Part shown: piece by piece, positions 1 to 7,603 of the stretch
How the letters are laid out: each line of letters begins with the position of its first letter
Numbering within the stretch: the stretch's first letter is position 1
Assembly (NCBI GenBank): GCA_964617995.1
Contig: CAZTXD010000100.1
Coordinates: forward strand, 1 to 13,849
Source: CAZTXD01 sp964617995
GTDB taxonomy: Bacteria > Actinomycetota > Acidimicrobiia > Spongiisociales > ZC4RG35
Length of the DNA: 13,849 bases
Direction: 5' to 3'
The notes under the pieces: model-generated
Databases searched by the model: none
What the model was told of the DNA's origin: nothing
What the model saw: the letters and a program-made list of their open reading frames with translations, nothing else
Made by a program: the position numbers and the translations under genes

Positions 1-65
1 TTTCCGTGTCAATCCCACCATCAGAACATGATCACGTCGGTGGATCCAGGCTAAGCGGCGAGTGT

Positions 66-71
66 TAGCTT
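66..71 (+). promoter_or_regulatory. Putative -10 hexamer for the lipoprotein gene
   Basis: TAGCTT fits the TANNNT form seen before several genes here. Transcription starting about 7 nt downstream would give a leader of roughly 25-30 nt that carries the GGGAGG ribosome site at 96-101. No convincing -35 is visible. This placement supports the GTG at 106 over the TTG at 70, which overlaps the hexamer. Confidence 0.35.
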
Positions 72-105
72 GCGGTGGTCAAACAGATCGCGGCTGGGAG
101 GCACC

Positions 106-1149
106 GTGGGATCTCGCATCATCTCCCGGAATCTGGGGCTGGCCGCATTGGTCCTGGCAGCGTGCTCCGGGGCACCGGCGGAACCGGTCACGACGCAGAT
201 CCAGGCGGCCACCACGGTTCCTCCCGTGTCGACGACGGCTGCGTCCACGACCTCCACCGAGGCCGTTCCCATCCTCCTGGACGATCCTCTCGAGGGCTTC
301 GAGTCGCGCAGTGTGGTCTTCGCCAACGTGAACCTGGAGGTCACAGGGGTGCGGCTGTCCAACCAGAACACCAGGTCCTACGCCGAAGGCGGGGAGCCGG
401 TGCTGGCTGAGGACGCCATCTACGCCTACCTCGATATGCGTGCCACCAACCTCACCGCGGCGACACAGGTCGCCATCGGGGATGCAGCGTTCGTCCTCGA
501 GATCGATGGAGAGTCGATCGCTCCCGACCAAACGATGAGCTTCCTGTCCGCCGTTCCCGATTTCATCGCTCCCAACTCCTCCGTGGAGTCGTTCCTGGCG
601 TTTCCCGTGACTGAGGGCGCCGATCTCTCCGGGGCTGTGCTGGTCGTCGGAAGTCCCGGCGACCGAACCGAACAGCTGCCTCTCATCGGACCGATACCGG
701 AACCCGACTATCCGGTGACGATCGAGGTCGATGGGTCCGCTGAGGGTGTTGGGCCCACCAATGGAGGCATCATCGTCTTCACGGTTCTCGACGTGACCCT
801 CTCCGAGGACGTTCCGCACGAACATGCAACCTCACCGACGGGGATCAGGGCCGACACCGGTGAGCTGTTCCTGGTTGTGCACATTCGAGCCGAGAAGACC
901 GAGGGACGCAGCCCCGACCTGCTCGGCAACGGCTTGCGGCTGCTCGTCGACGGATTCGCGCAGGCGCCCTGGGACGTCGCCAATAGCGCTACCGGCAGCG
1001 TGGCCTCTCCCATGGTCGACGGCGGTGCCTCCGTGGAGGCATGGGTGGCTTTCCTCGTCCCGGAGGAGGTGGAGGAGCTGATGCTCCAGGTGGGGGACCT
1101 CGAGGAGGATCCGGGCCTCATCCTCCTTGACATAGTCCCCCTTCCCTGA
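106..1149 (+). CDS. Secreted lipoprotein with two similar beta-rich (DUF4352-like) modules
   Basis: Predicted 347-residue lipoprotein, probably anchored to the outer face of the membrane. Start: GTG 106 follows GGGAGG at 96-101 by 4 nt and gives a normal lipoprotein signal, with Arg at 4 and 8, a hydrophobic stretch at 10-19 and lipobox LAAC with Cys20. The longer TTG start at 70 would overlap the likely -10. Residues 22-56 are a Thr/Ser/Pro/Ala-rich linker. Two modules follow, about 66-183 and 220-345. Each has a strand-rich opening, a 'YLDMRATN' or 'LVVHIRAE' strand, a 'VDG/IDG' turn, then a 'SVESFLAF' or 'SVEAWVAF' strand and a 'VVG/QVGD' ending. This resembles Ig-like DUF4352 domains, known from secreted actinobacterial proteins of unknown function. 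No catalytic motif is visible, so a binding or envelope role is inference. It is the first recognisable gene in the window. Confidence 0.85.
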   Translation: MGSRIISRNLGLAALVLAACSGAPAEPVTTQIQAATTVPPVSTTAASTTSTEAVPILLDDPLEGFESRSVVFANVNLEVTGVRLSNQNTRSYAEGGEPVLAEDAIYAYLDMRATNLTAATQVAIGDAAFVLEIDGESIAPDQTMSFLSAVPDFIAPNSSVESFLAFPVTEGADLSGAVLVVGSPGDRTEQLPLIGPIPEPDYPVTIEVDGSAEGVGPTNGGIIVFTVLDVTLSEDVPHEHATSPTGIRADTGELFLVVHIRAEKTEGRSPDLLGNGLRLLVDGFAQAPWDVANSATGSVASPMVDGGASVEAWVAFLVPEEVEELMLQVGDLEEDPGLILLDIVPLP

Positions 1150-1186
1150 CCGACGCCGGATTGGAGGGGGGGTGCTGTATCGGGCG

Positions 1187-1192
1187 TACAGT
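1187..1192 (+). promoter_or_regulatory. Putative -10 hexamer for the small membrane protein
   Basis: TACAGT lies 7 nt before the GTG at 1200, the spacing expected for a leaderless or nearly leaderless transcript. It also overlaps the alternative GTG at 1191 and so argues against that start. Confidence 0.4.
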
Positions 1193-1199
1193 GAGTGGC

Positions 1200-1502
1200 G
1201 TGACCGATCGCTCCCCCACCCGTCCGGCTCTGCAACCCTGGCCACGCTGGATCCTCTTCGGGTGGTTGGGGCTGCTGGTCGTGCTGGCGATCATGCTGGT
1301 GGGGTCCAATTCGGACAGCACATGGCAGGATCTGGTGATGGTCCTGGCTTTGATGTTCGTGATCCTGGGTGTGGTGGTGTTGATCATGACCTGGGCGGTA
1401 GCCAGGTTCCTCTTCTCCGACCCGGGTCCACGCACAGCGGTGGTTCTCCTGGGCCCGCCCATCCTCGTGGGTATTGCTCTGCTGCTGATCTGGGTCATAT
1501 GA
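1200..1502 (+). CDS. Small three-helix membrane protein, function unknown
   Basis: Predicted 100-residue integral membrane protein. A short basic, Pro-rich N-terminus (1-17) is followed by hydrophobic helices at about 18-35, 45-72 and 79-100. The last helix runs to the C-terminus, and a short loop containing 'FSDPGPR' joins helices 2 and 3. No enzymatic or transport motif is recognisable. Start choice is open: TTG 1161, GTG 1191 and GTG 1200 are all in frame. GTG 1200 is preferred because TACAGT sits just upstream and no good ribosome site precedes any of them. The gene stands 50 nt after the lipoprotein and 29 nt before the enoyl-CoA hydratase, but possible separate promoters mean an operon is not certain. 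The hydrophobic pattern and codon use make it very likely real. Confidence 0.7.
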   Translation: MTDRSPTRPALQPWPRWILFGWLGLLVVLAIMLVGSNSDSTWQDLVMVLALMFVILGVVVLIMTWAVARFLFSDPGPRTAVVLLGPPILVGIALLLIWVI

Positions 1503-1517
1503 GCCGGGAGTGACGGC

Positions 1518-1523
1518 TAGCGT
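1518..1523 (+). promoter_or_regulatory. Putative -10 hexamer for the enoyl-CoA hydratase gene
   Basis: TAGCGT is 8 nt before ATG 1532. The identical hexamer occurs 9 nt before the ATG at 7619. There is no Shine-Dalgarno sequence between hexamer and ATG, which suggests leaderless translation. Confidence 0.42.
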
Positions 1524-1531
1524 CCGGCGGC

Positions 1532-2275
1532 ATGTGCAATGTCACCCTCAGGGTCGAGGCACGGACGGCCTACCTGACGCTGGAGCGTCCCGACCGTCAC
1601 AATGCTCTCGACGTCGCCACTCTGGCGGCGATCCCCGAAGCCTGCACGGAGGTGTCGGCGGCCAACGTCGATGTGCTCGTCCTGGCGGGTGAAGGCAGGG
1701 ACTTCTCGGTAGGTTTCGATCTGGGGCAGGTCAACGCCGACTCGGCTCCCGACGGCGCCCGCCTGGGTGCGGCCGCCGTCGATGCCATCTTCGACGTGGA
1801 CGCCGTAACGGTGGCCCGACTCCAGGGATGGGTGGTCGGGGGAGGGGTGGCCCTGGCGGCGGCATGCGATCTTCGGGTGGGCGACCCGACCTTCCGGATG
1901 CGGATCCCCGAGGTGCCGCTCGGTATCCCGCTCGGCTGGGGTGCCGTGCCCCTCCTGGTCGCCGAACTCGGCCCCGCCTTCACCAAGGAACTGGTCATGG
2001 CGGCGAGGGATGTGGGAGCAGACGAGGCGGTGGCGCGCGGCTTCCTCAACCGCCAGGCGCCCCAGGACGGACTCGACCGGGAGGTCGCGGATCTGGTCGA
2101 TCGGCTGCTCGAGATGCCGTCCGGGCCGCTGCGGACGACGAAACGTCAGGTCGATACCGCCGCCGCCGTCGCCCGCACTGGGGCAGAGGACGCCTCGCTG
2201 CTGCTGGAGGCGGTCGCCGACCCGGGGTTTCGTGAGAGGTTCCGCCGCTATCTGCAAGGGATCGGCGACCGGTAG
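1532..2275 (+). CDS. Enoyl-CoA hydratase/isomerase (crotonase) family protein
   Basis: 247 residues, a normal length for a single-domain crotonase. The family hydrates or isomerises acyl-CoA thioesters in the cytoplasm, often in fatty-acid or branched-chain degradation. Visible marks: 'ERPDRHNALD' near 18-27; the first oxyanion-hole segment 'FSVGFDL' (58-64); the second with GGG at 103-105; and the signature running on to 'IPEVPLGIP' (125-133). Glu127 aligns with the first catalytic Glu of rat mitochondrial enoyl-CoA hydratase (Glu144). Glu153 in 'TKELVMAARD' aligns with the second (Glu164). Both being present supports a true hydratase rather than a divergent crotonase, although the usual GG after the first Glu is 'GWG' (135-137). 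The exact substrate cannot be read from sequence. ATG 1532 is the only sensible start. The gene is convergent with the LCP gene, 34 nt away, and I see no hairpin terminator between them. Confidence 0.9.
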   Translation: MCNVTLRVEARTAYLTLERPDRHNALDVATLAAIPEACTEVSAANVDVLVLAGEGRDFSVGFDLGQVNADSAPDGARLGAAAVDAIFDVDAVTVARLQGWVVGGGVALAAACDLRVGDPTFRMRIPEVPLGIPLGWGAVPLLVAELGPAFTKELVMAARDVGADEAVARGFLNRQAPQDGLDREVADLVDRLLEMPSGPLRTTKRQVDTAAAVARTGAEDASLLLEAVADPGFRERFRRYLQGIGDR

Positions 2276-2309
2276 GCACGACGCCCACACCTATCAGCCC
2301 TGTCGCCGT

Positions 2310-3767
2310 CTATGCGCAGGCCCGGTCTGCCGTGGGGGTCCGGTCGGGGTCGGGGTGGTTGACGATCTCATCGACGGCGGCCCGGATACGCTCGATGTCG
2401 GGGATGGCATATCCCCGGGAGTTCCGCCGCAGACGCCACGTGTGGTCGAAGCCGATCACCCTGATATCGCCGGCTGACACCTCGGGAACGAGCCGGATGA
2501 GGTCGGGGACCAGCTCGAGGGGCAAATCGGTCGTCAGATGGGTCTCCATGGTGTCGAGCAGATCGGGGAGAGCGGTGACCAACTCGAACGGATCGGCGTC
2601 CTCTACCATCGCCGCCAGCACGCAACGTTGCCGACCCATCCGGGCATAGTCCGACGACCCGAGCCGGGCGCGGCTGTAGGCGAGCGCCTCAGCTCCGGTG
2701 AGGGTCTGATGTCCCGTGGGGATCGTGATCATCTCGTAGCCGCCGGTATCGGGGTCGTAGAGGGGTCCGTAGATGGCCCTGGGGACAGTGAGGGTGACAC
2801 CCCCGAAGGCGTCGACCACCTCGGCGAAGCCGGTCAGGTCCACGAGCACGAAGTAGTCGATGTCGAGGCCGGTGAGGAACGTGGCTACGTCGCCGACGGC
2901 GCTCGCACCCGGGTCAGGCCCCCCGAAGAGCTCGGGGCGCTTCCGGCCCCACTCGTAGACCTCGTTGAAGATCAGGCCTTCGAGCTCGGTGCCGTCGGTG
3001 AGGCTGAGACCGGAGTAATTGCGGGGAAGCCCGATCAGGGCGGCGTCTCCCGTCGCCGGATCCACCGAGGCGATCATCGTCGTGTCGGTGCGGAGACCCG
3101 AGCGCCCCGGCCCCGCATCCCCTCCCAGGAGCAGGAGGTTGAGTCGATCCACTCCCTGGAAGGGGGTGGTGGGGGGAGGAGCGGTCGGGGGCGTCAAAGA
3201 CGGCGTGAGGGGTAGGGTGCCGGTGGGGGAAGGAAGTGTCGTGGTCGTGATGGTGGTGGTGGTGCTGGTGGTGGAACCCGGGTCGGCCCGGGTGGTGGCG
3301 GTGACGGGGCCGGTCTGGACGGTCACCGGCGGTGCAGGAGGATCCGGGGTGGAGACCTCGCCGTCGCCGAAGACCTCCAGCAGCGTGTGGCGTGTCTCCG
3401 CCCCCACCCAGGCCACTGCCACGTGGGGGATGAGCACCAGCGTGGCCAGCACCATGGCCGAGAACCAGCTCCTGCCGCCTCCCGCCCACCAGGCCTGCTC
3501 GGTCGAGACCAGGCGGATCCCGGCGATGAGCAGGTTGGCGCCGAGAAGCAAAAGGAGCGCTTCGGGATCGGCCAGGCGGGCCGCTATCTCCACCGGGCCG
3601 AGGTGCCTGACCAGCATCAGGGCAGCCACACACACGGTGACCGAGGCCAATATGAGCATCCAACCCGCGAGGCGGTGGCGGTTGGCGAGCTGACCCCAAC
3701 CGGGGAGGATCAACGAGCGGAACCCGGCCCGTAGCGGAGTCGAGGGCGATTCGGCCGTCACATCCAC
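2310..3767 (-). CDS. LytR-CpsA-Psr (LCP) family cell-wall glycopolymer ligase
   Basis: 485 residues. LCP proteins transfer lipid-linked glycopolymers (teichoic acid, capsule or arabinogalactan) onto peptidoglycan outside the cell. The N-terminus is unusual: 'PGWGQL' at 22-27 is followed by three hydrophobic helices (about 34-53, 68-87, 102-122), which would place the C-terminus outside. A Thr/Pro-rich linker follows at 140-203, with Thr runs at 166-177. The LCP domain spans about 207-470: 'LLLLGGD' (211-217), 'RTDTTM' (226-231) with the metal-binding-type Asp228, 'LPRN' (247-250), and 'YSRAR' (364-368) continuing through Asp373 to 'RQ' (379-380). These match the conserved Arg/Asp set, except that the usual PRD is PRN. 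GTG 3767 is the most upstream start; no clear ribosome site or -10 decides it. The gene may be downstream of the cfa-like gene (109-nt gap). Confidence 0.88.
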   Translation of the reverse strand: MDVTAESPSTPLRAGFRSLILPGWGQLANRHRLAGWMLILASVTVCVAALMLVRHLGPVEIAARLADPEALLLLLGANLLIAGIRLVSTEQAWWAGGGRSWFSAMVLATLVLIPHVAVAWVGAETRHTLLEVFGDGEVSTPDPPAPPVTVQTGPVTATTRADPGSTTSTTTTITTTTLPSPTGTLPLTPSLTPPTAPPPTTPFQGVDRLNLLLLGGDAGPGRSGLRTDTTMIASVDPATGDAALIGLPRNYSGLSLTDGTELEGLIFNEVYEWGRKRPELFGGPDPGASAVGDVATFLTGLDIDYFVLVDLTGFAEVVDAFGGVTLTVPRAIYGPLYDPDTGGYEMITIPTGHQTLTGAEALAYSRARLGSSDYARMGRQRCVLAAMVEDADPFELVTALPDLLDTMETHLTTDLPLELVPDLIRLVPEVSAGDIRVIGFDHTWRLRRNSRGYAIPDIERIRAAVDEIVNHPDPDRTPTADRACA

Positions 3768-3876
3768 GAAACGACATCACCGATCCCATGGTTCCGCAGA
3801 TCCTCACCAGGTCGTGGTTCACCCGGGGTCCCGGGCCCCCGACACCGGGCACGACAGCTCCCCCCCGAGTTCGACC

Positions 3877-5124
3877 TCAGCGGTCGTCGTCGGCGGCCAG
3901 GAGCCGGTGGCGCCCGAAGCTCCAGGGCCGGGCCGGGTCCGCCAGTAGCAGCTGGTCCACGGCGATCGTCGCCCGCTCGAAGGCCACCGCCGACCCGGCC
4001 ATGTAGAGACGCCATATGCGATAGATGCGGTCGCCGACGAGGGCACGGGCCGCATGGGCGTTGGCCTCGAGGTTGGCTACCCACCGTTCCAGTGTCAGGG
4101 CATAGGACTGGCGGAGGGCTTCGATGTCGCGCAGCTCGAATCCGGCGTCCTCGGCGGCGGCGATTGCGTCTTCGACCTTGTGGAGTTGACCGTCGGGAAA
4201 CACGTATGTCCGTACGAATGAGGTTCCCCGGGCGGGGCGCCGGTCCCGGGTGACGATGCCGTGGTTGAGGAGCTGGCCTCCGGGAGCGAGGAGAGAGCGG
4301 AGATGCCTGAAGTACCCGGGGAGCTTGGTGAGACCCACGTGCTCCACCATCCCCACTGAGGCGATCGCCTCGAATTGACCCGACAGGTTGCGGTAGTCGT
4401 CGTGGACGATGCGAACACGATCGGTCACTCCCGCCTCCGCGGCCCTCTTCGCCGCCTCGTCGGCCTGCTCGCCGCTCAGGGTCACCCCGGTGGCTTCGAC
4501 GCCGTGGTTGACGGCGGCGTGCACCACCAGCGCTCCCCAGCCGCATCCGACATCAAGCAGCCGGCCCCCGGGACGTAGCTCCAGCTTGCGGCAGATCAGG
4601 TCGAGCTTGCGGCGCTGGGCCATCTCGAGCGGCTCCGACGGGTCGAGGAAGTGGGCGCATGAGTAGACGAGGAGTGGGTCGAGGAAAAGCGAGAAGAAGT
4701 CGTTGCCGGTGTCGTAGTGGTGGGTGACGGCGGCGCGATCGCGTCGGATCGTATGGAGGCGTCCGGTGAAGCGAGGACGTTCGGTCTCGTGCCGGCGGCG
4801 TTCCTTGGGCAGGTGGGCTGCGAGGCGAACGACGCGGAGACGGGTCAGCGCTCCGGTGTCGATCAACCCGGCCCCGAATCTCATCAGGGCGACGATGTCT
4901 CCCTCGATGTCGATGTCGTCGAACACGTAGGCTTCCCCGGCGACGAGGTCGGTGGGAGGCAGCAGGAGAGCCCCGAAGGCGCCGGGATGACGCAGCACGA
5001 GAGTGGACGACGCATCGGCTGGGCCCCATGTGTCCCCCGACCAGGTCCGCACCCTGGGCGGAGGTTGCCCCGATTCCGCCGCCAGCAGGTCGTAGATCCG
5101 CCGGGAAGCTTCCAGAGCCTCCAT
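3877..5124 (-). CDS. cfa: Cyclopropane-fatty-acyl-phospholipid synthase family methyltransferase
   Basis: 415 residues, close to the usual length for this family. These enzymes use S-adenosylmethionine to methylenate double bonds of membrane phospholipid acyl chains; relatives modify mycolic acids or make methyl-branched chains. Marks in order: an N-terminal lipid-binding region (1-125), 'HYDTGNDFF' (136-144), 'YSCAHF' with Cys156, SAM motif I 'LLDVGCGWG' (189-197), 'VEHVG' with Glu261, 'NHGI' (287-290) and 'YALTLERW' (341-348). Cys156, Glu261, His288, Ile290 and Tyr341 correspond to the bicarbonate-binding set of E. coli CFA synthase (Cys139, Glu239, His266, Ile268, Tyr317). This supports true cyclopropanation, but not which lipid is the target. 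ATG 5124 is preceded by TAGGAT with a 6-nt gap and no Shine-Dalgarno, so it is probably leaderless. The glycerate kinase gene ends 48 nt upstream on the same strand. Confidence 0.92.
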   Translation of the reverse strand: MEALEASRRIYDLLAAESGQPPPRVRTWSGDTWGPADASSTLVLRHPGAFGALLLPPTDLVAGEAYVFDDIDIEGDIVALMRFGAGLIDTGALTRLRVVRLAAHLPKERRRHETERPRFTGRLHTIRRDRAAVTHHYDTGNDFFSLFLDPLLVYSCAHFLDPSEPLEMAQRRKLDLICRKLELRPGGRLLDVGCGWGALVVHAAVNHGVEATGVTLSGEQADEAAKRAAEAGVTDRVRIVHDDYRNLSGQFEAIASVGMVEHVGLTKLPGYFRHLRSLLAPGGQLLNHGIVTRDRRPARGTSFVRTYVFPDGQLHKVEDAIAAAEDAGFELRDIEALRQSYALTLERWVANLEANAHAARALVGDRIYRIWRLYMAGSAVAFERATIAVDQLLLADPARPWSFGRHRLLAADDDR

Positions 5125-5130
5125 GCCACG

Positions 5131-5136
5131 ATCCTA
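5131..5136 (-). promoter_or_regulatory. Putative -10 hexamer for the cyclopropane synthase gene
   Basis: On the minus strand TAGGAT lies 6 nt before ATG 5124. This is one of the best examples of the near-leaderless arrangement in the window. No -35 match is obvious at 16-18 nt further upstream. Confidence 0.45.
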
Positions 5137-5172
5137 GCCATCGTTCACCGAGGGGGGCGGTCGGCGCCACGG

Positions 5173-6414
5173 TCAGCGATCGCCGACGAGCCACAGATCG
5201 GCGACGTTGGTGCCTGTGGGCCCGCATCTGATCAGGGCACCGGCGGCATCGAGGGCAGGGTGGGAGTCGTTGTCGGCCAGGGAGGCGACGGGGTCGATCC
5301 CGGCGGCGAGGATGCGCTCGACGGTGGACCCGTCGACGATGGCGCCGGCGGCGTCCGTGGGCCCGTCCACCCCGTCGGTTCCGAAGGCGGCGAAAACCCG
5401 CGACGTGCCGGAGATGGCGAGGGCCGCGGCCAGGGCGGCCTCCTGGTTTCGGCCTCCGCTTCCTGATCCCCTCACCACGACGGTGGTCTCTCCGGCCAGT
5501 ACCGACACGGTCCCCGGAGGAGCCTCCTCCAGCGCCCACCGGGCGGAGTCGGCCGCCGGGCCGCGGAGGTCGGTGGTGAGCAACGAGGCGGCGACCCCCG
5601 CCCGCTCCGCAGCCGCGATCGCAGCGCTGGCGGCGGTGGCGCCGTCTCCCGCCACGATGACCGTGCCGTTCACTGCTGGAACGGGAGGCGCGGCCCCCGT
5701 GAGCGCCTCCACGACGGGTCGGGGGATGGACTCGAAAAGCCCGTGCCGCTCCAGCACTGCCAGAGCATCGGCCGGTGTGGTGGAACAGGGCACCGTGGGG
5801 CCCGAGGCGACGAGATGATGGCGGTCTCCCACATCCGACAGGAGGACCGTGGTCGCCGGCGACCCGGCCGTCGCCGCCAGGCGCCCTCCCTTCAGCGCCG
5901 AGATGTGGGCGCGAACGGTGTTGATCTCTTCGATCGGGGCACCCGAGCGGACGAGCACCGCATTGGTCTCCGCCACGTCGACGATGTCGAGGCCGGGGGC
6001 GGGCACCTCGGCGAGGGACGACCCCCCTCCCGAGATCAGGAAGAGAACATGGCCCGTTGCCCGGGCGGCCTCCGCCAGCAGCCGCCGGCCTGCTTCGGCG
6101 CTGGTGTGGTCGGGCACCGGATGTGAGGACACGATCAGGTCGGTCCGTCCGGGCACCGGCTCGGCATGGTCGCTCACCACCACCGCCCGGCCGAAGCGAT
6201 TCCCCAAGACTGCCGCCGCTCCCCGTGTCATGGCCGGGGCGGCCTTGCCCACGGCCAGCACCGATACCTCCCCGCCGGGAAGCAAGACGCGGCGCAGGGC
6301 CCGCTCCACACACGATCGGGGTTCCACGGCCTCCAGGGCCGCCGACAGCATGTCCGCGAAGAGTCGATGCCGTGTCGACCCTCCGGGGGGAATCCGGACC
6401 CGGGGGACGCTCAT
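5173..6414 (-). CDS. Glycerate 2-kinase, DUF4147/MOFRL family
   Basis: 413 residues. Members phosphorylate D-glycerate to 2-phosphoglycerate with ATP, feeding glyoxylate, glycerate or serine-pathway carbon into glycolysis in the cytoplasm. Visible marks: 'VGKAA' with Lys57, 'SHPVPDH' (97-103), the glycine loop 'SGGGSSL' (128-134), 'INTVR' (164-168), 'SDVGD' (193-197) followed by 'ASGPT' (203-207), 'GGRNQE' (320-325), 'GTDGVDGPTDAAGA' (345-358) and 'TGTNV' (400-404). The N-terminal DUF4147 part and the C-terminal MOFRL part are both present, so the protein is complete. Start: the reading frame continues to 6585, but ATG 6414 is chosen because AGGA lies 8 nt upstream, the family similarity begins soon after it, and the longer form would run through the divergent promoter region of the potassium channel. 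No other glycerate-pathway gene is nearby. Confidence 0.9.
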   Translation of the reverse strand: MSVPRVRIPPGGSTRHRLFADMLSAALEAVEPRSCVERALRRVLLPGGEVSVLAVGKAAPAMTRGAAAVLGNRFGRAVVVSDHAEPVPGRTDLIVSSHPVPDHTSAEAGRRLLAEAARATGHVLFLISGGGSSLAEVPAPGLDIVDVAETNAVLVRSGAPIEEINTVRAHISALKGGRLAATAGSPATTVLLSDVGDRHHLVASGPTVPCSTTPADALAVLERHGLFESIPRPVVEALTGAAPPVPAVNGTVIVAGDGATAASAAIAAAERAGVAASLLTTDLRGPAADSARWALEEAPPGTVSVLAGETTVVVRGSGSGGRNQEAALAAALAISGTSRVFAAFGTDGVDGPTDAAGAIVDGSTVERILAAGIDPVASLADNDSHPALDAAGALIRCGPTGTNVADLWLVGDR

Positions 6415-6520
6415 CGAGGTCGTCCTGGCCGATCCGCGGATCTCCACGCAGCGACGAACGGGGAGGAGGAGGCTGGTGACACCGTGATCGGGGAGAGGAT
6501 AGGACCCGTCGTAGCCCCGG

Positions 6521-6540
6521 CCCCGGTCCCGGGGTGCCCC
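6521..6540. repeat. Two adjacent GC-rich inverted repeats
   Basis: CCCCGG-TC-CCGGGG (6521-6534) is immediately overlapped by GGGG-TG-CCCC (6531-6540). The loops are too short for stable simple hairpins as written, but the two would compete for the same GGGG. The repeats lie about 36 nt upstream of the channel -10. They could be a protein-binding site or simply composition in GC-rich DNA. Confidence 0.3.
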
Positions 6541-6575
6541 TTGGGCAGTCACCGAAGATACCCGGGGCACTTCCC

Positions 6576-6581
6576 TATGAT
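6576..6581 (+). promoter_or_regulatory. Putative -10 hexamer for the potassium channel gene
   Basis: TATGAT matches the consensus TATAAT at five of six positions and is 12 nt before ATG 6594. The bases between are pyrimidine-rich (CCACCTCC) and cannot act as a Shine-Dalgarno, so translation is probably leaderless or from a very short leader. Confidence 0.5.
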
Positions 6582-6593
6582 CCACCTCCGGTC

Positions 6594-7601
6594 ATGAGCG
6601 AGTCCACCAACGTCCCCGAGGCGATCCGGTTCGCCGAGACGTCACAGAACCCGCTCCGTGTCGTGGCGGTGAGGCTCCTGACCGCCATAGGGCTGGTGGT
6701 CCTCATCAGTCTGGTCGTGCTCGTGGAGCGAGACGGTTACCGGGATGCGGCCGACGGCGAAGTCACAGCTCTCGACGCCCTCTACTACGCCACTGTCTCG
6801 GTGACCACCACCGGATACGGCGACATCGTTCCCGTCACCGACCGAGCCCGCCTGACGACCGTGCTGGTGGTCACTCCGATTCGGGTCGCGTTCCTGATCC
6901 TGGTGGTGTCCGCCACGGTCGAGGTCCTGGCGGCCAGCAGCCGTTACCTGATCCGCGTGCAACGATGGAGGCGCACCGTGAAAGACCATTACGTGATCTG
7001 CGGCTACGGGACGAAGGGCCGCAGCGCCGCCGCGTCCCTGCTCTCCCAGCAGATCCCAAAGGATCAGATAGTGATCGTCGAGAATGCTGTCTCGGCAGCG
7101 GACGAGGCAACCCGAGATGGTCACACAGTCATCGTGGGCGACTGCACCCGGGAGTCGGTCCTCCGTCGGGCCAACGTCGAGCGCGCCAAGGGCGTGGTGG
7201 TGGCGGTGGACCGCGACGACACCGCCGTCCTCGCCACTCTCACCGCCCGCCTGCTCAACACCACTGCCCGTCTCGTGGCGGCGGTGCGGCAGGAGGAGAA
7301 CTCCCGGATCCTGCGCGGCGGCGGCGCCTCGGTGGTCATCACCTCCGACGAGGCGACCGGGCGTCTCCTCGGGCTGGCGATCGACAGCCCCCACCAGGCC
7401 GCGCTGATCGAGGATCTGCTCCTGATCGGCCAGGGGGTAGACCTGGTGGAGAGGGACGTCGTCGCCGAGATGGTCGGGACAACCGCTCCGGAGGGGACTG
7501 TCGGTGTGGTCCGCCGCGGTCGGATCCTCCCGGCGACGGAGCGCCTCAACGAGGGGGATCGCTACATCACGATCGAGACGAATGGCAACGGACCGGTGTG
7601 A
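6594..7601 (+). CDS. Two-helix potassium channel with TrkA-N (RCK) domain
   Basis: 335 residues. This is the classic prokaryotic potassium channel layout: helix 1 (about 28-45), a pore loop with selectivity filter 'TTGYGD' (72-77), helix 2 (about 88-112), then a cytoplasmic nucleotide-binding RCK domain. The RCK part starts at 'HYVICGYG' (132-139), whose GYGTKG (137-142) is the GxGxxG Rossmann loop. Glu163 ends strand 2 where an acidic residue normally contacts the ribose, and 'VGDCT' (181-185) follows. The C-terminal part from about 265 to 330 resembles a TrkA-C-like regulatory segment. Such channels usually assemble as tetramers and are gated by nucleotides or divalent ions; which ligand cannot be told here. 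ATG 6594 is chosen over the ATG at 6534 because the TATGAT hexamer lies between them. No other potassium uptake gene is nearby. Confidence 0.92.
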   Translation: MSESTNVPEAIRFAETSQNPLRVVAVRLLTAIGLVVLISLVVLVERDGYRDAADGEVTALDALYYATVSVTTTGYGDIVPVTDRARLTTVLVVTPIRVAFLILVVSATVEVLAASSRYLIRVQRWRRTVKDHYVICGYGTKGRSAAASLLSQQIPKDQIVIVENAVSAADEATRDGHTVIVGDCTRESVLRRANVERAKGVVVAVDRDDTAVLATLTARLLNTTARLVAAVRQEENSRILRGGGASVVITSDEATGRLLGLAIDSPHQAALIEDLLLIGQGVDLVERDVVAEMVGTTAPEGTVGVVRRGRILPATERLNEGDRYITIETNGNGPV

Positions 7602-7603
7602 GG

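Larger units (their letters stand above)
6415..6593. promoter_or_regulatory. Divergent intergenic region, glycerate kinase / potassium channel
   Basis: 179 bp between two divergent starts, so both promoters must lie here. The channel side has TATGAT at 6576-6581. On the kinase side a TATCCT at 6501-6496 (minus strand) could be a -10 with a leader of about 75 nt, but this is weak. Between them are GC-rich inverted repeats (6521-6540). Confidence 0.5.

Noticed and set aside
2276..2309. Possible bidirectional terminator between the convergent crotonase and LCP genes
   Set aside because: No inverted repeat of useful length is present in the 34 nt.
3230..3300. Tandem GTG/GGT-rich tract that looks like a microsatellite or small repeat array
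   Set aside because: It is coding sequence for the Thr/Pro linker of the LCP protein. The units are not regular and there are no spacers as in a CRISPR array.
3822..3839. GC-rich inverted repeat CCCGG-GGTC-CCGGG between the cyclopropane synthase and LCP genes
   Set aside because: The stem is only 5 bp, there is no U-tract on either strand, and similar strings are expected in C/G-rich spacers. It is not enough for a terminator call.
2914..3852. A 312-codon minus-strand frame with a His-rich run
   Set aside because: The His run is the out-of-frame reading of the Thr-rich linker codons of the LCP gene. The LCP motifs fix the correct frame.
4553..6313. A 586-codon open frame on the minus strand across the kinase and cyclopropane synthase genes
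   Set aside because: Its translation is Arg/Gly/Pro-rich with no domain, and it overlaps two genes with full family motifs in another frame. It is a frame shadow typical of high-GC DNA.
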